A DNA stretch of 64,000 nt from JBAXTE01 sp963556065. Lineage in GTDB: Bacteria; Bacteroidota; Bacteroidia; Bacteroidales; WCHB1-69. The DNA is taken from the NCBI GenBank assembly GCA_963556065.3, contig CAUVYH020000005.1:496001-560000 (forward strand). Direction: 5' to 3'. A program made the position numbers and the translations under genes. Of the stretch, positions 35,960 through 45,147 are shown piece by piece (within the stretch, counting starts at the first letter, position 1; every line of letters begins with the position of its first letter). Below the pieces are notes generated by a model. That model saw only the letters and a list, made by a program, of their open reading frames with translations. It had not been told where the DNA came from and ran no database searches.

Positions 35960-37156
35960 ATGAAAAATATAAGTCAAAAAAGGATTTTAGTATTTGGCGG
36001 AAGTGATATGCAACTTTCCATAATAAAACAATGCATGGATTTAGGCCTTTATACCGTGGTGATTGATCCAAGTCCGAATGCTCCTGCAAAAAACATAGCC
36101 GATGCTTTTGAAATTGTAGGCGGGCAAGATTTTGAAGGGACTTGTGAAGTTGTAAGAAAGCACAAAATAAACGGAATACTGACTACTGCAACAGATAAAC
36201 CGTTAGTTATGATGGCAAGAATTGCAAAAGAATTCAATTTTCCGTTTATTCCGGTTGAAACAGCTGAAATAACGACCAATAAATATTTAATGAAGCAGGT
36301 GTTTATTAAGCATAATATTCCCTGTGCAAACATTCGTTTAATCGATAAAATTGATGATACCCTTGAATATCCATTAGTGATGAAGCCCATTGATAATTCG
36401 GGGAGTAGAGGTGTGATATTTTGCAATAACAAACAAGAGGCCGAGATGCATTTTTCCGAAGTAACGCAGCACACTAAAAAGGAAAATATTGCAGTGGAAA
36501 ACATTGTATATGGTCAAGAATATAGTTTGGAATCTTTGCATTATGAAGGGAAAACCATATTATATCAAATAACTGAAAAGTATATGACTCCCAAGCCGTA
36601 TTTTACGGAAATGGAACTCTTGGAACCTCCTTTATTATCAAACGAAAAAGTGAATGAAATCAGGCGTGTTGTTGAAAAAATAGCAGAGGCCTTTAATTTC
36701 CATAACTGTGGCAGTCATAATGAAATTAAGATCGACCAAAATGGAAACATTAAAGTTATAGAGGTAAGTCCTAGATTTGCCGGCGACTACATAACATCTA
36801 CTCTCGTTCCGTTATCGACGGGACTTAATGTAGAGTTAAATTTAATAAAAATAGCACTTGGCTTAGAGCCGGATCTAACGATGCCCAAAAACATAGCTCA
36901 TTCCGGTATTTTTTACTTTAATCTAAAACCGGGTATTGTTAAGAAAATGACAGATTATCAATATATTAAAGAAATAGATGGGGTGATAGAGCTAAAGTTT
37001 AATTTGGAAGTCGGCTCAATTGTAAATGAATTTCATCTTGGACCCGACAGGTACGGTTATGTGATTTTGCAACGTGACAGCAGAGAGCAGTTACTGAAGT
37101 TAAGGGATCGCGTGTACGAGGAAATGAGAAAAAACATAATTATCGAACCCAAATAA
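35960..37156 (+). CDS. ATP-grasp ligase of the polysaccharide locus
   Basis: A 398-residue ATP-grasp protein. It has an N-terminal pre-ATP-grasp Rossmann-like region (KRILVFGGSDMQLSII), the ATP-binding VMKPIDNSGSRGV loop, and the metal-binding EIKIDQNGNIKVIEVSPRFAGD segment. Family members join a carboxylate to an amine through an acyl phosphate. Between sugar-modifying genes it is likely to attach an amino acid or hydroxy acid to an amino sugar, an inference from context. It is 12 bp after the SDR and 7 bp before the NeuD-like gene. Confidence 0.85.
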   Translation: MKNISQKRILVFGGSDMQLSIIKQCMDLGLYTVVIDPSPNAPAKNIADAFEIVGGQDFEGTCEVVRKHKINGILTTATDKPLVMMARIAKEFNFPFIPVETAEITTNKYLMKQVFIKHNIPCANIRLIDKIDDTLEYPLVMKPIDNSGSRGVIFCNNKQEAEMHFSEVTQHTKKENIAVENIVYGQEYSLESLHYEGKTILYQITEKYMTPKPYFTEMELLEPPLLSNEKVNEIRRVVEKIAEAFNFHNCGSHNEIKIDQNGNIKVIEVSPRFAGDYITSTLVPLSTGLNVELNLIKIALGLEPDLTMPKNIAHSGIFYFNLKPGIVKKMTDYQYIKEIDGVIELKFNLEVGSIVNEFHLGPDRYGYVILQRDSREQLLKLRDRVYEEMRKNIIIEPK

Positions 37157-37163
37157 TTTACAT

Positions 37164-37805
37164 ATGAAAAAAAGAGTAGCATTTCTTGGCTCAGGTGAAA
37201 TGGCAAGGCATATAGCCCACTATATGGTCGAAGATAATCAATTCGATGTCGTTGGCTGTTATGACGACTTTGCAGAAAAAGGAACCATGGCTTTCGGATA
37301 TCCTATTTTAGGAAGATTAAACGAAGTTGAACAAGATTACCGCAATGGCGTTTTTGATGAAATTATAAATGCAATAGGCTATACAAGATTCAAATACCGT
37401 AAAGAACTATATGATAGATTCGTCGATAAAGTTCCGTTTGCAACATTTATTCATTCTACGTGTCTTGTTGATAGTACTGCAAAAATCGGAAAAGGAGTAG
37501 TGATATTCCCGTTTTGTATTGTTTATTTGGATGCGGTAATTGAAGATGATGTTTTTATTCAAATAAGAAGCTATGTAACGGATTCGAAAGTTAAAAAGCA
37601 TACGCTTTTATCCGGTACGGTGTCTATTGCCGGAAGAAGTGAAATTGGGGAATGTTGTTTTTTGGGTATTTCAACAACGGTGAGCAACGATGTTAAAGTT
37701 TGTGACTTTGTTACAACGGGGGCTTCCACAGCTGTTGTGAGAGACATAACGGAGTCGGGTTTATATGTGGGGGCTCCTGCAAGAAAAATTAAAGATATTT
37801 ATTGA
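37164..37805 (+). CDS. NeuD-family sugar acyltransferase
   Basis: A 213-residue NeuD/PglD-type protein. The N-terminal MKKRVAFLGSGEMARHIAHYM region binds the nucleotide sugar, and the C-terminal hexapeptide beta-helix (IGKGVVIFPFCIVYLDAVIEDD ... VGAPARKI) binds acyl-CoA. The expected acceptor histidine of the HD motif is not obvious (IRSYVTDSKVKKHTLLS), so activity may differ from classical NeuD. The next gene starts one base after its stop codon, so the two are tightly coupled. Confidence 0.82.
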   Translation: MKKRVAFLGSGEMARHIAHYMVEDNQFDVVGCYDDFAEKGTMAFGYPILGRLNEVEQDYRNGVFDEIINAIGYTRFKYRKELYDRFVDKVPFATFIHSTCLVDSTAKIGKGVVIFPFCIVYLDAVIEDDVFIQIRSYVTDSKVKKHTLLSGTVSIAGRSEIGECCFLGISTTVSNDVKVCDFVTTGASTAVVRDITESGLYVGAPARKIKDIY

Positions 37806-37806
37806 T

Positions 37807-38856
37807 ATGCTTGGAACCAATGTCGTAGAAACAGACTTAACCATTATTTCAGCCCTTAAATTAATGGATGAAATAAAACAAAAATTATTGTTCATCGTTG
37901 AACCTGACAATAAGTTTATCGGGGTATTAAGTCTCGGAGATATTCAAAGGGCAATTATCAATCAAAAATCTTTGGAAACACCCATTTCCGAGATTTTAAG
38001 GAAGAATATAACGATATCCGATACGGAGCAATCATTTGAGGAAATAAAGCAAGTTATGCTCGAAAAAAGAGCGGAGGCCATGCCTGTTCTTGATGACAAA
38101 GGATATTTGGTAAAGGTTATTTATTGGGAAGATATTATTGGAGACGATACCACAAAGAATAAACCGCAAATAAACTTACCGGTTGTAATTATGGCGGGAG
38201 GACAAGGCTCCAGGCTAAAACCGTTAACGAATGTAATACCCAAACCGCTTATTCCGATCGGAGATAAAACAATTCTTGAAGAGATCATGGATAGCTTTAA
38301 AGAATACGGATGTGAGAATTTTTATATTTCGGTAAACTACAAAGCTGAAATGATTCGGTATTATCTCAAAAACCAAGCAAAAACCAAGTACAATATTTCC
38401 TATTTTCAGGAAGAAAAGCCGCTGGGAACTGCCGGAAGCCTGCATCTATTAAGTAAAGCTTTAGATAATACGTTCTTTGTCTCAAATTGCGATATCCTAA
38501 TAGATCAGGATTATTCGGAAATATTATCGTACCATAAAGAAAATAAAAATGAGCTTACGGTGGTTGCAGCTTTGAAAAGCTATTCAATTCCTTATGGGAC
38601 AATTGAAACACGCGAAAATGGTATTTTAGACTCAATTACAGAAAAACCGGACATTACGTTTAAGATAAACACAGGATTGTATATTTTGGAACCACATCTG
38701 CTGAAAGAAATTCCTCAAAATACATTTTATCATATCACCACACTTATCGAAGATTTACAAAAACAAAACAGAAGAATTGGGGTTTTCCCGATAAGTCAAA
38801 ATAGCTGGAAAGATATTGGTGAGTGGAAAGAATACTTGAAATTGATACATGAATAA
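37807..38856 (+). CDS. PtmE-like CBS/nucleotidyltransferase (sugar-1-phosphate guanylyltransferase type)
   Basis: About 349 residues from the ATG at 37807, one base past the previous stop; an in-frame ATG at 37765 would overlap that gene by 41 bp. Residues 1-115 are two CBS motifs, and residues about 125-349 are a GT-A nucleotidyltransferase with MAGGQGSRLKPLTNVIPKPLIPIG. This domain order is that of PtmE, the glucosamine-1-phosphate guanylyltransferase that primes the legionaminic-acid pathway in Campylobacter. With the LegB-like dehydratase it suggests a GDP-activated amino sugar. The CBS part may sense nucleotides. Confidence 0.87.
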   Translation: MLGTNVVETDLTIISALKLMDEIKQKLLFIVEPDNKFIGVLSLGDIQRAIINQKSLETPISEILRKNITISDTEQSFEEIKQVMLEKRAEAMPVLDDKGYLVKVIYWEDIIGDDTTKNKPQINLPVVIMAGGQGSRLKPLTNVIPKPLIPIGDKTILEEIMDSFKEYGCENFYISVNYKAEMIRYYLKNQAKTKYNISYFQEEKPLGTAGSLHLLSKALDNTFFVSNCDILIDQDYSEILSYHKENKNELTVVAALKSYSIPYGTIETRENGILDSITEKPDITFKINTGLYILEPHLLKEIPQNTFYHITTLIEDLQKQNRRIGVFPISQNSWKDIGEWKEYLKLIHE

Positions 38857-39988
38857 GATGAGAGTAAATATTTTAACTCCCATTCCTTTTTGGCATCCCG
38901 GAACACAAGAGTTAATTAATGGATTGAGGGAGAATAATATAGAAGTGGTTTGTCTGGATATTTGGGAATTAAAATCTTTTGATCAAAACAACCGGGTTCA
39001 TAATTTAATTCCTTCAGTCTTTAAAGGTTTTTCGGCTAAAATTTATCGTAATGTTTTCAGGCGAAAGGTGATTAAAAAACATATTCATGAGAACGACATT
39101 GTCGATATACAATGGTGTGGTTATTATTATTCGAAGTATATTGATTTAATAAAAAAGCAAAGTAATAAGATTATTGCATCTCCATTCGGATCGGATGTTC
39201 TCAGAGCTACAAAAGAAGAAAGAAAAATTCAAAAGAAAATATTTAACACGGCTTTAGCCATTGTGTTAGGCCGAAATTGGGCTGATACGTTTATAAGCTA
39301 TTTTCCCGAGGCACAAGAAAAGCTACGCTTTAATCAGTTCGGTTCAGCCAGATTTGATATGATTAACGAGTTATGGTCGCTTGAGCGCAAAAGAAAATTA
39401 CGGAAAAAATATCAAATCCCCGAGCATAAGATTGTAGTAACCTTAGGCTATAGCGCCAATCCGCTCCAACAACATTTGCTTTTCATGGAGATGCTGAAAC
39501 AAGCGGACTCGGAAATAAAGAAAAAACTGTTTTTAATAGTCCCGTTAACTTATGGGCTAAATAAAAACGATCCCTATTATATTAATTTGAAAAAAACTAT
39601 TGCCGAGTCGGGGATCGAATTTTTGTTGTTTGAAAAGCGCTTGTCGGACATGGAACTTTGTGAAAGCAAAATTATTTCGGATATTACGGTTAGTTTGCAA
39701 ACTACAGATACACAGTCAAGCTCTATTAAAGAGGCTTTTGCTGCTAAAAATATACTAATGGCAGGTGATTGGCTGCCATACGAATTTTATGAAGAATTAG
39801 GCATATTTATCAAGCGCAGTAGTTTGGAAAACTTTTATGCCGATTTTATTGAAATTGTCAAAAATTTTGATGACTATTATCAAAAAAGTGAAGATAATTC
39901 AAACAAATTAGAAGCGTTTGCATCGTGGAAGCTTATTGTTCCTCGGTTTATTGATGTATATAAAGAAATAGGATATGGCCGGAATTGA
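38849..39988 (+). CDS. Putative GT-B glycosyltransferase
   Basis: A 379-residue soluble protein with a two-domain layout. The N-terminal part (ILTPIPFWHPGTQELINGL, then SPFGSDVLRATKEE) and the C-terminal SSSIKEAFAAKNILMAGDWLPYEFY segment resemble GT4-like GT-B enzymes, but without the strong EX7E signature. It overlaps the upstream gene by 8 bp and the C5-epimerase gene by 14 bp, so it belongs to the same tightly packed operon and probably adds a sugar to the same glycan. Confidence 0.72.
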   Translation: MNKMRVNILTPIPFWHPGTQELINGLRENNIEVVCLDIWELKSFDQNNRVHNLIPSVFKGFSAKIYRNVFRRKVIKKHIHENDIVDIQWCGYYYSKYIDLIKKQSNKIIASPFGSDVLRATKEERKIQKKIFNTALAIVLGRNWADTFISYFPEAQEKLRFNQFGSARFDMINELWSLERKRKLRKKYQIPEHKIVVTLGYSANPLQQHLLFMEMLKQADSEIKKKLFLIVPLTYGLNKNDPYYINLKKTIAESGIEFLLFEKRLSDMELCESKIISDITVSLQTTDTQSSSIKEAFAAKNILMAGDWLPYEFYEELGIFIKRSSLENFYADFIEIVKNFDDYYQKSEDNSNKLEAFASWKLIVPRFIDVYKEIGYGRN

Positions 39989-40904
39989 TAATAGTTTAAA
40001 TCTTGGGGTTGGAAATATTTCAGATGAACCGTTTTTAGGAGCGTATTATCAAGACATCTCTCCTTCGATTGTTCATATTACAAGGGGAATATTTGCCAGT
40101 TTAGATGAAAATGGTATTCCTTATTGTATAAATGGTAATCAAAAAAAATATGCTCCCGTAATCACAATTCAATACGGATTAATTTGCTACGATTTATTGC
40201 TTAGAAATATGAGCGTTGAAAAAAATAGTGAAATTGTTAAGAAGTGTTTAAATTGGTTGGACGACAACAAGGAAGAGTTTAAGGACAGTATTGTTTGGAG
40301 AAGCGATGCAAACGATCAGTATAGCTTGCCTAAGGGGTGGGTTTCCGGAATGTATCAAGGACAAGCCATCTCTTTATATTTAAGAGCATATCAGCTTTAT
40401 AATGATGAGTCATACTTAATTACTGCTGAAAAAATTTATAATTCATTTAAATATGATTACAACGAAGGTGGTTTTAAAAGAGTAGATAAACAGGGTTGTG
40501 TCTGGTTTGAAGAATACCCCTCAGCTACGCCATCGTATGTGCTAAATGGTTATATTTATTCAATTTTTGGAATTCTTGATCTATATCGGGTCACCCAAAG
40601 AGAAGAAGTTAAAGAATTATGGAATTCTTGTGTACATACTTTAGAGGTGAATTTGCCCAAATATGACGTGTGGTATTGGTCGGTTTACGATCAGTTAAAA
40701 GAACAGTTGGTGAGCTACTATTATCAAAAAAATGTTCATATTCCGCTCATGAAAATCATGTATTTATTAACTCAAAAAGAGATTTTTAATAAATATGCGG
40801 TAAAGTGGGAACGTAACCTAAACAATCCGGTTCATAACTTCATCGTGAAAATTATGTATCGGGTTCAACCACGAGTGTTTAAATTAAAAAAACGATTTAA
40901 GTAG
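39975..40904 (+). CDS. Glucuronyl C5-epimerase catalytic-domain protein
   Basis: A 309-residue protein matching the C-terminal catalytic domain of heparan-sulfate D-glucuronyl C5-epimerase (GLCE). It shows the GMYQGQAISLYLRAY helix and the catalytic-region motif EEYPSATPSYVLNGYIYS at residues 179-196. These enzymes flip polymer-bound D-glucuronate to L-iduronate. It is half the length of animal GLCE and has no signal peptide, so it would act in the cytoplasm. This fits the ABC exporter, which leaves the glycan to be finished on the cytoplasmic side. UDP-glucuronate comes from ugd at 5.1 kb. Confidence 0.85.
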   Translation: MAGIDNSLNLGVGNISDEPFLGAYYQDISPSIVHITRGIFASLDENGIPYCINGNQKKYAPVITIQYGLICYDLLLRNMSVEKNSEIVKKCLNWLDDNKEEFKDSIVWRSDANDQYSLPKGWVSGMYQGQAISLYLRAYQLYNDESYLITAEKIYNSFKYDYNEGGFKRVDKQGCVWFEEYPSATPSYVLNGYIYSIFGILDLYRVTQREEVKELWNSCVHTLEVNLPKYDVWYWSVYDQLKEQLVSYYYQKNVHIPLMKIMYLLTQKEIFNKYAVKWERNLNNPVHNFIVKIMYRVQPRVFKLKKRFK

Positions 40905-40914
40905 AAAATAGAAT

Positions 40915-41448
40915 ATGAAAATCTTTAAAATTATAAAATCACTCTACCAAATGTCGAAAGGCCCTTCTTTAACTTACAATAAGGGGATGAATAGCACTAT
41001 CGACGCACTTTCGGATTTAGTGGAGATTGGAGAGGGATTTATATCGGCTCCCGGCTCAATAATTTTAGCACATGATGCAAGTACAATAATACACTGCGGC
41101 AAATCCAGAGTTGAGAAAACCATTATTGGGAAAAAAGTTTTTTTAGGTGCGAATGCCGTAGTCTTACCAGGGGTAAAAGTTGGCGATGGATGTATTATCG
41201 GAGCAGGAGCCGTGGTTACAAAAGATATTCCTCCTTATTCTGTAGTAGGAGGAAACCCGGCTCGAATTATTACCACGGTTGAAAATTATATAAAAAAATG
41301 TGAAGATCGAAATGTGTTATATCCTATTACAGAAGCTGTTCTTAAAAAACATGGCACAAAGGTGAGAGCCACAGCCGAAGAAACAAAAGAGCTGATAAAT
41401 AGTATATATCAACAGTACAGTGAAAGAGAAGACCAGCAAAAAAAATAG
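40915..41448 (+). CDS. Hexapeptide-repeat O-acyltransferase
   Basis: A 177-residue left-handed beta-helix protein of the Maa/WbbJ type, with a clear end motif VVTKDIPPYSVVGGNPARIITT and the ILAHDAS histidine region. These enzymes move acetyl groups from acetyl-CoA to sugar hydroxyls. It begins 10 bp after the C5-epimerase gene and probably acetylates a residue of the exported glycan. The C-terminal 40 residues are charged and helical. Confidence 0.86.
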   Translation: MKIFKIIKSLYQMSKGPSLTYNKGMNSTIDALSDLVEIGEGFISAPGSIILAHDASTIIHCGKSRVEKTIIGKKVFLGANAVVLPGVKVGDGCIIGAGAVVTKDIPPYSVVGGNPARIITTVENYIKKCEDRNVLYPITEAVLKKHGTKVRATAEETKELINSIYQQYSEREDQQKK

Positions 41449-41600
41449 CTTCCCGGGCGATAACGGCAAACAACTAACTCGATTTTGTTGATGAATTTAC
41501 GTCAGATAAAAGTAAAAAGATTGATGAATAAATTTTCCGGGAGTTTTTTTACTATAGCCTTCATCGTTGTAATAAACGCTTGGAAACTAATCTTTAAACA

Positions 41601-42935
41601 ATGAAGAAAGTCCTGATATTAGCCTACGATTTTCCTCCTTATGTTTCGGTAGGAGGATTGCGCCCGTATGCATGGTATAAATATTTACACGAATATGAGG
41701 TGTACCCAATTGTGGTCACTCGTCAATGGGATAATAAATATAAAAACCACTTAGATTATATAGCACCTAGTGGCTCAAGGGAAATTATCATTGAAGAATC
41801 TGAAATTGGAACAATATTGCGTACCCCATATATCCCAAATAAAGCAAATAAAATAATGCTAAAATATGGAGATGCAAAATATAGATTTTTCCGAAAAAGC
41901 ATCTCTGCATTTTATGAATTTACACAATGGATTTGGAATATTGGTCCTAAATCAGAACTATATCATTCTGCGAAAGAATATCTTAAAATTAATAAAGCAG
42001 ATGTCATCATTGCAACAGGAGATCCCTTTATTTTATTCAAATATGCATCTAAGCTTAGCCGAGAATTTAATATTCCATGGATTGCCGACTATAGGGATAC
42101 TTGGGTTCAGGATAAAACCGGTTCTAAAAATTCATTTGCTGTGCCGTTTCGAAAAATACTAGAGCAAAAATATTTAAAGAATTCGGCATGCATAACTACC
42201 GTTTCTTCATTTATAGTAAAACATTTAACTTCAAACATTAGAAACAAAGAATTCAATATTATCCTAAATGGATTTGATGAGGATGCATTGATGAAAAATG
42301 GTGCGGTTAAACAAGAAAGCAATGTTTTTACAATATCATTTTCCGGAACAGTTTATAAATGGCATCCGTGGAAATCTTTCCTCACAGGCTTATCCGAATT
42401 TAAAAAGCTTATTAATGCCGAAGTTTGCATGATTTTTTGGGGAGTTAATATTATAGGAGAAATGGAAGAGTATATAAATAAAAATTGTAAGAATATTGCC
42501 GAAAATGTACTCTTTTACCCTAAAATTGAGAACTCGAAACTTCTTGCTGAATTGGCAAAATCAAATTTATTATTATTATTTAATGACTACTCAATATTAG
42601 GGACAAAAATATTTGACTATATTGCCGTAAAAAGAAAAATAATCTTCTGTTATTCAAATGACAGCAATGCATTAAAGCTTAAAGCGGAGCACTATTGCCT
42701 TGATGAATATGAAACCGAAAGTAGCCTATTACAAGAAGAAATCATATTAAAAACCGAGTCTGGTGTTATTGTAAACAATTCGACACACTTAATGGAGGTT
42801 TTTGACGGGTTATACAAAGAATTCAGGGAAAATGACTACGTAGCGTGTAATTCATGCGATATTCGGACTTACTCTAGAAAAGAACAAACAGCGAAACTGG
42901 CTTCGCTTATAAGGAGTCTCACTGATAAAACTTGA
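41601..42935 (+). CDS. Family 4-like glycosyltransferase
   Basis: A 444-residue GT-B protein. The N-terminal DFPPYVSVGGLRPYAWYKYL, the middle WIADYRDTWVQD and the C-terminal KIFDYIAVKRKIIFCY segments are typical of GT4-like enzymes in glycan clusters. There is no membrane segment. A 152-bp gap separates it from the acyltransferase. It is likely one of at least three glycosyltransferases that build the repeat unit. Confidence 0.87.
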   Translation: MKKVLILAYDFPPYVSVGGLRPYAWYKYLHEYEVYPIVVTRQWDNKYKNHLDYIAPSGSREIIIEESEIGTILRTPYIPNKANKIMLKYGDAKYRFFRKSISAFYEFTQWIWNIGPKSELYHSAKEYLKINKADVIIATGDPFILFKYASKLSREFNIPWIADYRDTWVQDKTGSKNSFAVPFRKILEQKYLKNSACITTVSSFIVKHLTSNIRNKEFNIILNGFDEDALMKNGAVKQESNVFTISFSGTVYKWHPWKSFLTGLSEFKKLINAEVCMIFWGVNIIGEMEEYINKNCKNIAENVLFYPKIENSKLLAELAKSNLLLLFNDYSILGTKIFDYIAVKRKIIFCYSNDSNALKLKAEHYCLDEYETESSLLQEEIILKTESGVIVNNSTHLMEVFDGLYKEFRENDYVACNSCDIRTYSRKEQTAKLASLIRSLTDKT

Positions 42936-42984
42936 TTTCTTACTTAAACGCATATCGTAGAATCAAGAATCTTCAGCTTTTTCA

Positions 42985-42992
42985 TATATTTG
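42985..42992 (+). promoter_or_regulatory. Possible -7 promoter element
   Basis: TATATTTG, 20 bp before the ATG at 43012, so the amidotransferase gene may have its own promoter. Confidence 0.5.
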
Positions 42993-43011
42993 CATAATTA
43001 AAAAAGAACAA

Positions 43012-44142
43012 ATGAATAATATTGCCTATAAACAATGTAGCCGTTGTGTAATGGATACTTCCGATGTGGACATCCGCTTTGATGAACATGGAATTTGCAA
43101 TCATTGCACGAATTACTTCGACCGAATAGCAAGCCGGGTTTATCAGGGAGAAAAAAGCGATGCAGAGTTGTTGATGTTAACTCGTAAAATTAAAGCTTCT
43201 GGAAAAAATAAAAAGTACGATTGTGTGATTGGAGTCAGCGGAGGTATCGATAGTAGCTACGTTGCTTATAAAGCTAAACAATTAGGACTAAGGGCAATAC
43301 TTGTTCACTTAGATAATGGCTGGAATTCTGAGATTTCTGTAAAGAACATCAAGAATTTGGCTAATATTTTGGGTTTCGACTACGAAAGCTATGTGCTCGA
43401 TTGGGAAGAGTTTAGAGACATTCAATTGGCATTTTTACGCGCATCTATCCCCGAAATGGAAACTCCCACAGATATAGCCATTCCCGGAGCGTTGCACCAA
43501 GTGGCTGCGAAATATGGAATAAAATACATTATCAGCGGGGGAAATTTTGCTACCGAGGGCATTCTGCCTAAGACTTGGCATTACAACGCCAAGGATTTTA
43601 CCTATTTCAACCATATTCAAAAGACGTTTGGCACCAAAAAACTTCGTAAATTTCCGTTTTTCGGATGGAAAGAGGAGTCATACTATAAGCTTGTAAAGGG
43701 GATTAAGATGATTTACCTGCTAAACTATGTGCCCTATAATAAGCAGGAGGCCATGCAAATTTTGCAGGATCAACTTGGTTGGCGTTACTATGGGGGCAAA
43801 CACTACGAGAGTAAATACACCGGTTTTGTGCAATCGTATATAATGCCCGAAAAGTTCGGTATGGACTACCGTAGAGCCACATTATCCACTCAAATATGTA
43901 CAGGTGAAGTAATTAGGGAGGCAGCACTGGAGGAGCTTTTCCACAAACCATACGATGAGGTGAAGTCGCAAGAGGAGAAGGAGTACGTTTGTAAAAAGCT
44001 GGGAATTACGGTTCAGGAGTTTGACAAAATTATGAGTGAACCGGCAAAGATATATCGGGATTATCCGAATGCAGAAAAGAGTCTGGAGTTTATATACAAT
44101 ATCTATAGAAAATTGTTTAAGAAGCCAAGTTATAAGGAGTAG
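43012..44142 (+). CDS. N-acetyl sugar amidotransferase (PseA/WbpG-like)
   Basis: A 376-residue PP-loop ATPase family protein. Four cysteines at about C9, C12, C29 and C32 (CSRC and CNHC) form a zinc-ribbon-like site, and the pyrophosphatase loop SGGIDSS is at residues 76-82. PseA/WbpG-type enzymes convert an N-acetyl to an acetamidino group on UDP-sugars, with ammonia from HisH/HisF-like partners in some systems. No HisH/HisF homolog lies beside it here, so it may use another ammonia source. It ends at an intrinsic terminator. Confidence 0.88.
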   Translation: MNNIAYKQCSRCVMDTSDVDIRFDEHGICNHCTNYFDRIASRVYQGEKSDAELLMLTRKIKASGKNKKYDCVIGVSGGIDSSYVAYKAKQLGLRAILVHLDNGWNSEISVKNIKNLANILGFDYESYVLDWEEFRDIQLAFLRASIPEMETPTDIAIPGALHQVAAKYGIKYIISGGNFATEGILPKTWHYNAKDFTYFNHIQKTFGTKKLRKFPFFGWKEESYYKLVKGIKMIYLLNYVPYNKQEAMQILQDQLGWRYYGGKHYESKYTGFVQSYIMPEKFGMDYRRATLSTQICTGEVIREAALEELFHKPYDEVKSQEEKEYVCKKLGITVQEFDKIMSEPAKIYRDYPNAEKSLEFIYNIYRKLFKKPSYKE

Positions 44143-44145
44143 TGG

Positions 44146-44178
44146 ACCGTTGTTCGTCAACAGCGGTTTTGATTTTTT
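44146..44178 (+). terminator. Intrinsic terminator ending the polysaccharide locus
   Basis: accgttgtt (44146-44154) pairs with aacagcggt (44159-44167) with one G:U wobble and a 4-base loop, followed by a T-rich run. It lies 3 bp after the amidotransferase stop codon. Confidence 0.78.
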
Positions 44179-44324
44179 GGCTTCTGAATTTTTTAAGTAT
44201 TATCCGATGACCGAGCAAAGCCGAAGACAGCGGGAGAAGTTCCAAGTCATAGGCTTCGAGATATAGTGACCACCCCAACACAAAAAAAAGAATCGCGCTT
44301 AATCGTTAACTCCGTAAATTGTTG

Positions 44325-44332
44325 TAATTTTG
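44325..44332 (+). promoter_or_regulatory. Possible -7 promoter element for surE
   Basis: TAATTTTG, 20 bp before the ATG at 44352. It matches TAnnTTTG exactly. Confidence 0.5.
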
Positions 44333-44351
44333 GGGAATTAAATAAATAAAA

Positions 44352-45146
44352 ATGACTCAACCGACGATATTAGTAGTGAACGATGATGGCATTACGGCTA
44401 AGGGAATTCGTAATTTAATTGAAGTGGCCAAGGAATATGGAAATGTCCTTGTTGTTGCTCCCGATGGTGCCCGTAGTGGAATGAGCCATGCAATTACAAT
44501 GAATGTTCCGCTACGTATTAAAAAAGTTGCGGAAAACGGTAATGTAGTGGAGTATGTTACTAACGGTACTCCTGTGGACTGTGTAAAGCTAGCTCAAAAG
44601 GTAATTTTAAAACGGATGCCCGATCTTGTGCTTTCCGGAATTAATCATGGGGCCAATACGGCGATTAGCCTGATGTATTCGGGAACCATGGCGGCAGCTC
44701 TCGAAGCAGCCTTTGAGCAAACTCCAGCTATCGGTTTTTCATTATTAAGTTACGATCAGGATGCCGATTTCTCGGCTTGTAAAGTCGTTGTGAAAAAAGT
44801 ATTGGAAGCTGTGTTATCACACACATTTCCCAAGTACGGCTGCCTGAATATCAATATTCCGGATATTCCCGTTGAACAAATCAAGGGATTTAAAATTACT
44901 CGTCAGGCTAAAGGCTTTTGGAAAGAGGATCTCATCCCGCACTTAGACCCACATGGTCAAGAGTATTATTGGCTTACTGGGGAGTTCTTCAATCAGGACG
45001 AAGGTACCGATACCGACATTTGGGCTGTGGAAAATCAATTTGTGTCCGTTCAACCGGTTCATTTTGATCTGACCGACCACCGGCGTAGTGACCGCTACAA
45101 TTTTTTAACTGACCTCAATATTGCGACAACCATAAATACGAATTGA
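44352..45146 (+). CDS. surE: 5'-nucleotidase SurE
   Basis: A 264-residue SurE-family metal-dependent phosphatase that removes phosphate from nucleoside monophosphates. The divalent metal ligands are in VVNDDGITAKGI near the start and the asparagine in SGINHGANT. The PDGARSGMSHAIT and VTNGTPVDCVKLA segments are family-typical. It starts its own operon with the small membrane protein (1 bp gap) and lpxB. This linkage is common in Bacteroidota. Confidence 0.95.
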   Translation: MTQPTILVVNDDGITAKGIRNLIEVAKEYGNVLVVAPDGARSGMSHAITMNVPLRIKKVAENGNVVEYVTNGTPVDCVKLAQKVILKRMPDLVLSGINHGANTAISLMYSGTMAAALEAAFEQTPAIGFSLLSYDQDADFSACKVVVKKVLEAVLSHTFPKYGCLNINIPDIPVEQIKGFKITRQAKGFWKEDLIPHLDPHGQEYYWLTGEFFNQDEGTDTDIWAVENQFVSVQPVHFDLTDHRRSDRYNFLTDLNIATTINTN

Positions 45147-45147
45147 T

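Noticed and set aside
34115..38856. A complete legionaminic or pseudaminic acid pathway
   Set aside because: No NeuB-type synthase, CMP-transferase or hydrolysing epimerase gene is present in the locus.
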